Source: Porphyra umbilicalis
Lineage: Eukaryota > Rhodophyta > Bangiophyceae > Bangiales > Bangiaceae
DNA length: 64,000 bases
Reading direction: 5' to 3'
Assembly (NCBI GenBank): GCA_002049455.2
Contig: KV918808.1
Location: forward strand, 62,001-126,000
The first letter of the stretch is position 1; each line of letters starts with the position of its first letter. Positions 62,139 through 64,000 of this stretch are shown here, in pieces. The notes beneath the pieces are model-generated. The model did not search any database, was not told where the DNA came from, and saw nothing but the letters and a program-made list of their open reading frames with translations. A program made the translations under genes and the position numbers.

Positions 62139-62228
62139 ACCAACCGAATACTTCTCGGTTTGTTAAATACACCTGTGAAACGCAGGCTACTTCTGCAACG
62201 ACCCGCTGACATAATTGGATAATGACTG

Positions 62229-62312
62229 TACCGGGGTGCGGCCCGGGGGGACCCCGGCGCGTCGCTGGGCACGCAAGCCCCCCCCCCAGGACGCCTGTGG
62301 GGTACACAGCCA
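62229..62312 (+). repeat. satellite unit resuming after the MITE
   Basis: ACCGGGGTGCGGCCCGGGGG onward continues the third satellite array. It breaks off into unique sequence near 62312. Confidence 0.8.
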
Positions 62313-62821
62313 AGGGAGCGCGTGTAGCTGTGGACGCTTCGCAGAGGAGGCCTGTGACACGTGCGGCGATGAGGAACCGCTAGGGATATGAGACACGGGG
62401 GGTTGCTAAACACAAGACATTGGGCGGGCGTCGAGGGTGGAGCAGGGGGGAGGGAGGGGGGGAGGCGGGCGGGGAAGGCTTCAGCCAAGGACAGAGACGT
62501 GAGGAAGGCTGCAGCAAAGGACAGAGACGTGGGGACGGGGGCGCACGGGTGGGGGAGGCAGGGGGGGGGGGGCGGACGGGCAGGGGGCGGGTGTGTTACT
62601 GTGCTTCTCACAAAACTCGGACCTAGGTGCGTCAGCAAACTCACTGTTTCATTGGCTCAGGGCTCAGGGGGCGGTTCATGATGCCAAAGCGAATGTTGGG
62701 ACGGGACCGTCTGCAACCAGCATCTGCCACCACACGTGCCACTGCCAGATTCGCAGGCTACCGTATGAATACAAACTTCCGTGGTTAAAAATTAGCCGCT
62801 GCCCCCCCTGTCGACAGCGGG
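62313..62821. other. upstream region of ATAD2-like gene B
   Basis: G-rich (GGGAGGGAGGGGGGGAGGCG near 62441), with a short tandem of AAGGACAGAGACGTG (two copies, 62488 and 62517). No gene is supported. Confidence 0.4.
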
Positions 62822-62830
62822 TATAAATAT
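62820..62830 (+). promoter_or_regulatory. TATA box of ATAD2-like gene B
   Basis: GGTATAAATAT, 158 bp before the ATG at 62980. It is preceded by the palindrome CTGTCGACAG (62808-62817), a possible factor site. Confidence 0.7.
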
Positions 62831-62979
62831 GGTCCGGTCGATGAGACTACTGTGACCGCCGCCGACGGGCGTCGCCGTCACACCGAGGCGCCCTCGTGCA
62901 AGACCGCGCGGCTCGCTCGGCGGCGCGCGGGGTGCGCGCGGTGCCGCCGCCCTGTCGTTTGCCCCCCATCTGCAGCACC

Positions 62980-64000
62980 ATGTCCCCGCCGTCGCCCTCG
63001 CCGCGCGGCATGCCTCGGGGTGGTCGTTCCGCGCGAGACCGCGCGGCGCTTGCCGCCGTGCGAGACGTGGCGTCGCGCTTGGACGGGCGCCTCCACACCC
63101 TGCCGCCGGCGAGTGCCGCAAGCGCCGCCAACCGCGTGCCCCCCCCCCCGCCCGTCGACGCAGGCGGCTCGCCGGTGCGCCCCGTCGGGGCCAAGCGCGC
63201 CCGCACCGACCGGTCAGTGTCGGGCGGGGCGACCAAGCGCCGCCGGCGGGGCGAGACGGGCGACATTGTGCCCGAGCCCGAGCCCCCCGCCTCGCTCCCG
63301 TGAAAAACGGTAGCGGGCCACGACGCGCACGTGTCGCGGCTGCGCGAGGTGCTGGCGCTGCTCACCACCACGCCGCGCGGGGGAGGTGTCGGGCGGCCCC
63401 TGCCCTTTCCCCGGGGTGTGCTGCTGACCGGTCCGCCCGGGACGGGCAAGACGCTGAGCGTGCGGGTGCTCGCCTCGCACGCGCGGGCGGCCAATTGTGG
63501 CGTCCCCGTGCCTCTGTACCTCATCCGCGGCGGCGAAATCCTCTCCAAGTACGTCGGCGAGGGCGAGCGCCGCCTGCGCCGCCTGTTTGACACTGCGACC
63601 GCGGCGGCCCCGTCCATCTTGTTTTTCGACGAAGTCGTCGCCCTCGCGGCGACGCGGGACGACAACCGCGACCACTCGCGGGTCGTCAACACCTTTCTCG
63701 CCTTGCTCGACGGCTTTCGCTCGCGCGGTCGCGTGTTGGTCCTCGCCGCGACCAACCGGGCGGACCTGTTGGACTCGGCGTTTCGTCGTCCGGGCCGGTT
63801 TGACTTGGAGCTCGACTTTCAGCTGCCTGACGCGTCCGACCGCCGGCGGCTGATGGAGTTGCACGCAGACAAGTCGGCAGACGAGACGGCGGTCTCGTAC
63901 GTCGTCCGACGCACAGACGGCTGGTCGGGAGCGGAAGTCCGGGGCCTCGCCACCGAAGCCGTGTGCTGCGCGTGGCGCCGGACCGACCCGCAGTGGCTCG
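62980..64000 (+). CDS. ATAD2/Yta7-like AAA+ protein B (runs off the window)
   Basis: The ATG at 62980 (MSPPSPSPRGMPRGGRSARD) opens a basic lead with an NLS-like GAKRARTDRSVSGGATKRRR. An in-frame TGA at 63301-63303 falls where protein A has the Trp of GWDALAG (here P-TGA-KTVAG). The same frame then continues through AAA1: Walker A GPPGTGKT (63430-63453), GGEILSKYVGEGERRLRRLF, an intact Walker B ILFFDEVVAL (63616-63645), VLAATNRADLLD and an intact arginine-finger box RRPGRFDLEL (63784-63813). It reaches GWSGAEVRGLATEAVCCAWR at the window edge. Unlike A, the catalytic residues of AAA1 are canonical. The gene is either broken by one stop or the TGA is an error or is decoded as an amino acid. Confidence 0.7.

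Larger units (their letters stand above)
61564..62228 (-). mobile_element. 665-bp pogo deletion derivative (MITE) inside the satellite
   Basis: Tips CAGTCATTAT and ATAATGACTG are flanked by TA (61562-61563 and 62229-62230). The unfilled site is seen in the neighbouring unit (ACACCTACCGGGGTGCGG, near 61330), whereas here the TA is doubled around the insert. The minus strand keeps the C-terminal part of a pogo transposase related to that at 38.6-38.98 kb. A 37-nt perfect palindrome lies near its left tip. Confidence 0.85.

Noticed and set aside
13491-63303. Nuclear stop-codon reassignment as the explanation for all in-frame stops
   Set aside because: TAG and TGA, and TAA at the end of the ParB-like extension, also terminate apparently complete genes, and the 1390-codon young copia frame contains none of them internally. 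Decay or error is simpler.

Overview
The window looks like nuclear DNA of a GC-rich eukaryote. It has spliceosomal GT-AG introns, LTR retroelements, eukaryotic DNA transposons (Plavaka/CACTA-like, pogo/Tigger, PIF/Harbinger), TATA boxes 110-185 bp upstream of start codons, satellite arrays with roughly nucleosome-sized units, and proteins of the ATAD2/Yta7 and SET families. No bacterial-style operons are visible. The strong A/P/R/G bias, long G and C homopolymers and sparse introns suggest a protist or alga (a bangiophyte-type red alga is one possibility), but I cannot place the species from sequence alone.

Layout. 0-13 kb: an old, broken Ty3/gypsy chromovirus on the minus strand, split by a whole-looking copia element (4111-10293) with near-identical LTRs and a 5-bp target duplication. 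13-15 kb: a small unknown ORF and a 96-bp tandem repeat. 15.7-19.4 kb: a Plavaka-like transposase gene with two recognisable introns. 20.6-24.3 kb: an unrecognised multi-exon gene whose intron holds a 75-bp minisatellite. 24.7-27 kb: dispersed repeats. 27-28.4 kb: an AT-rich patch. 28.4-30.5 kb: three tandem ~700-bp units. 30.9-32.2 kb: a type I membrane protein with a poly-Cys tail. 32.3-35 kb: low-complexity GC-rich DNA. 35.7-39.8 kb: a pogo/Tigger element with both ends present. 40-42.5 kb: GC-rich ambiguous ORFs. 43-50.6 kb: satellites (184, ~183 and 221-224 bp) around a ParB-like gene and a Harbinger derivative. 50.7-54.5 kb: a ParB-like module followed in the same frame by a beta-class DNA methyltransferase module. 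56.6-57.6 kb: a SET-domain protein. 58.5-61 kb and 62.8-64 kb: two ATAD2/Yta7-like AAA+ genes, separated by more satellite with a pogo-derived MITE inside it.

The right-hand 20 kb is the most interesting part. It clusters proteins predicted to act on DNA modification or chromatin (ParB-like, ParB + DNA methyltransferase, SET, two ATAD2-like). Several carry clear TATA boxes, and the cluster is embedded in one family of satellite DNA. Many of these frames contain a single in-frame stop or a frame change at a homopolymer. So the region is either partly degenerate, or contains assembly errors or unrecognised introns. Whether the genes work together is inference.
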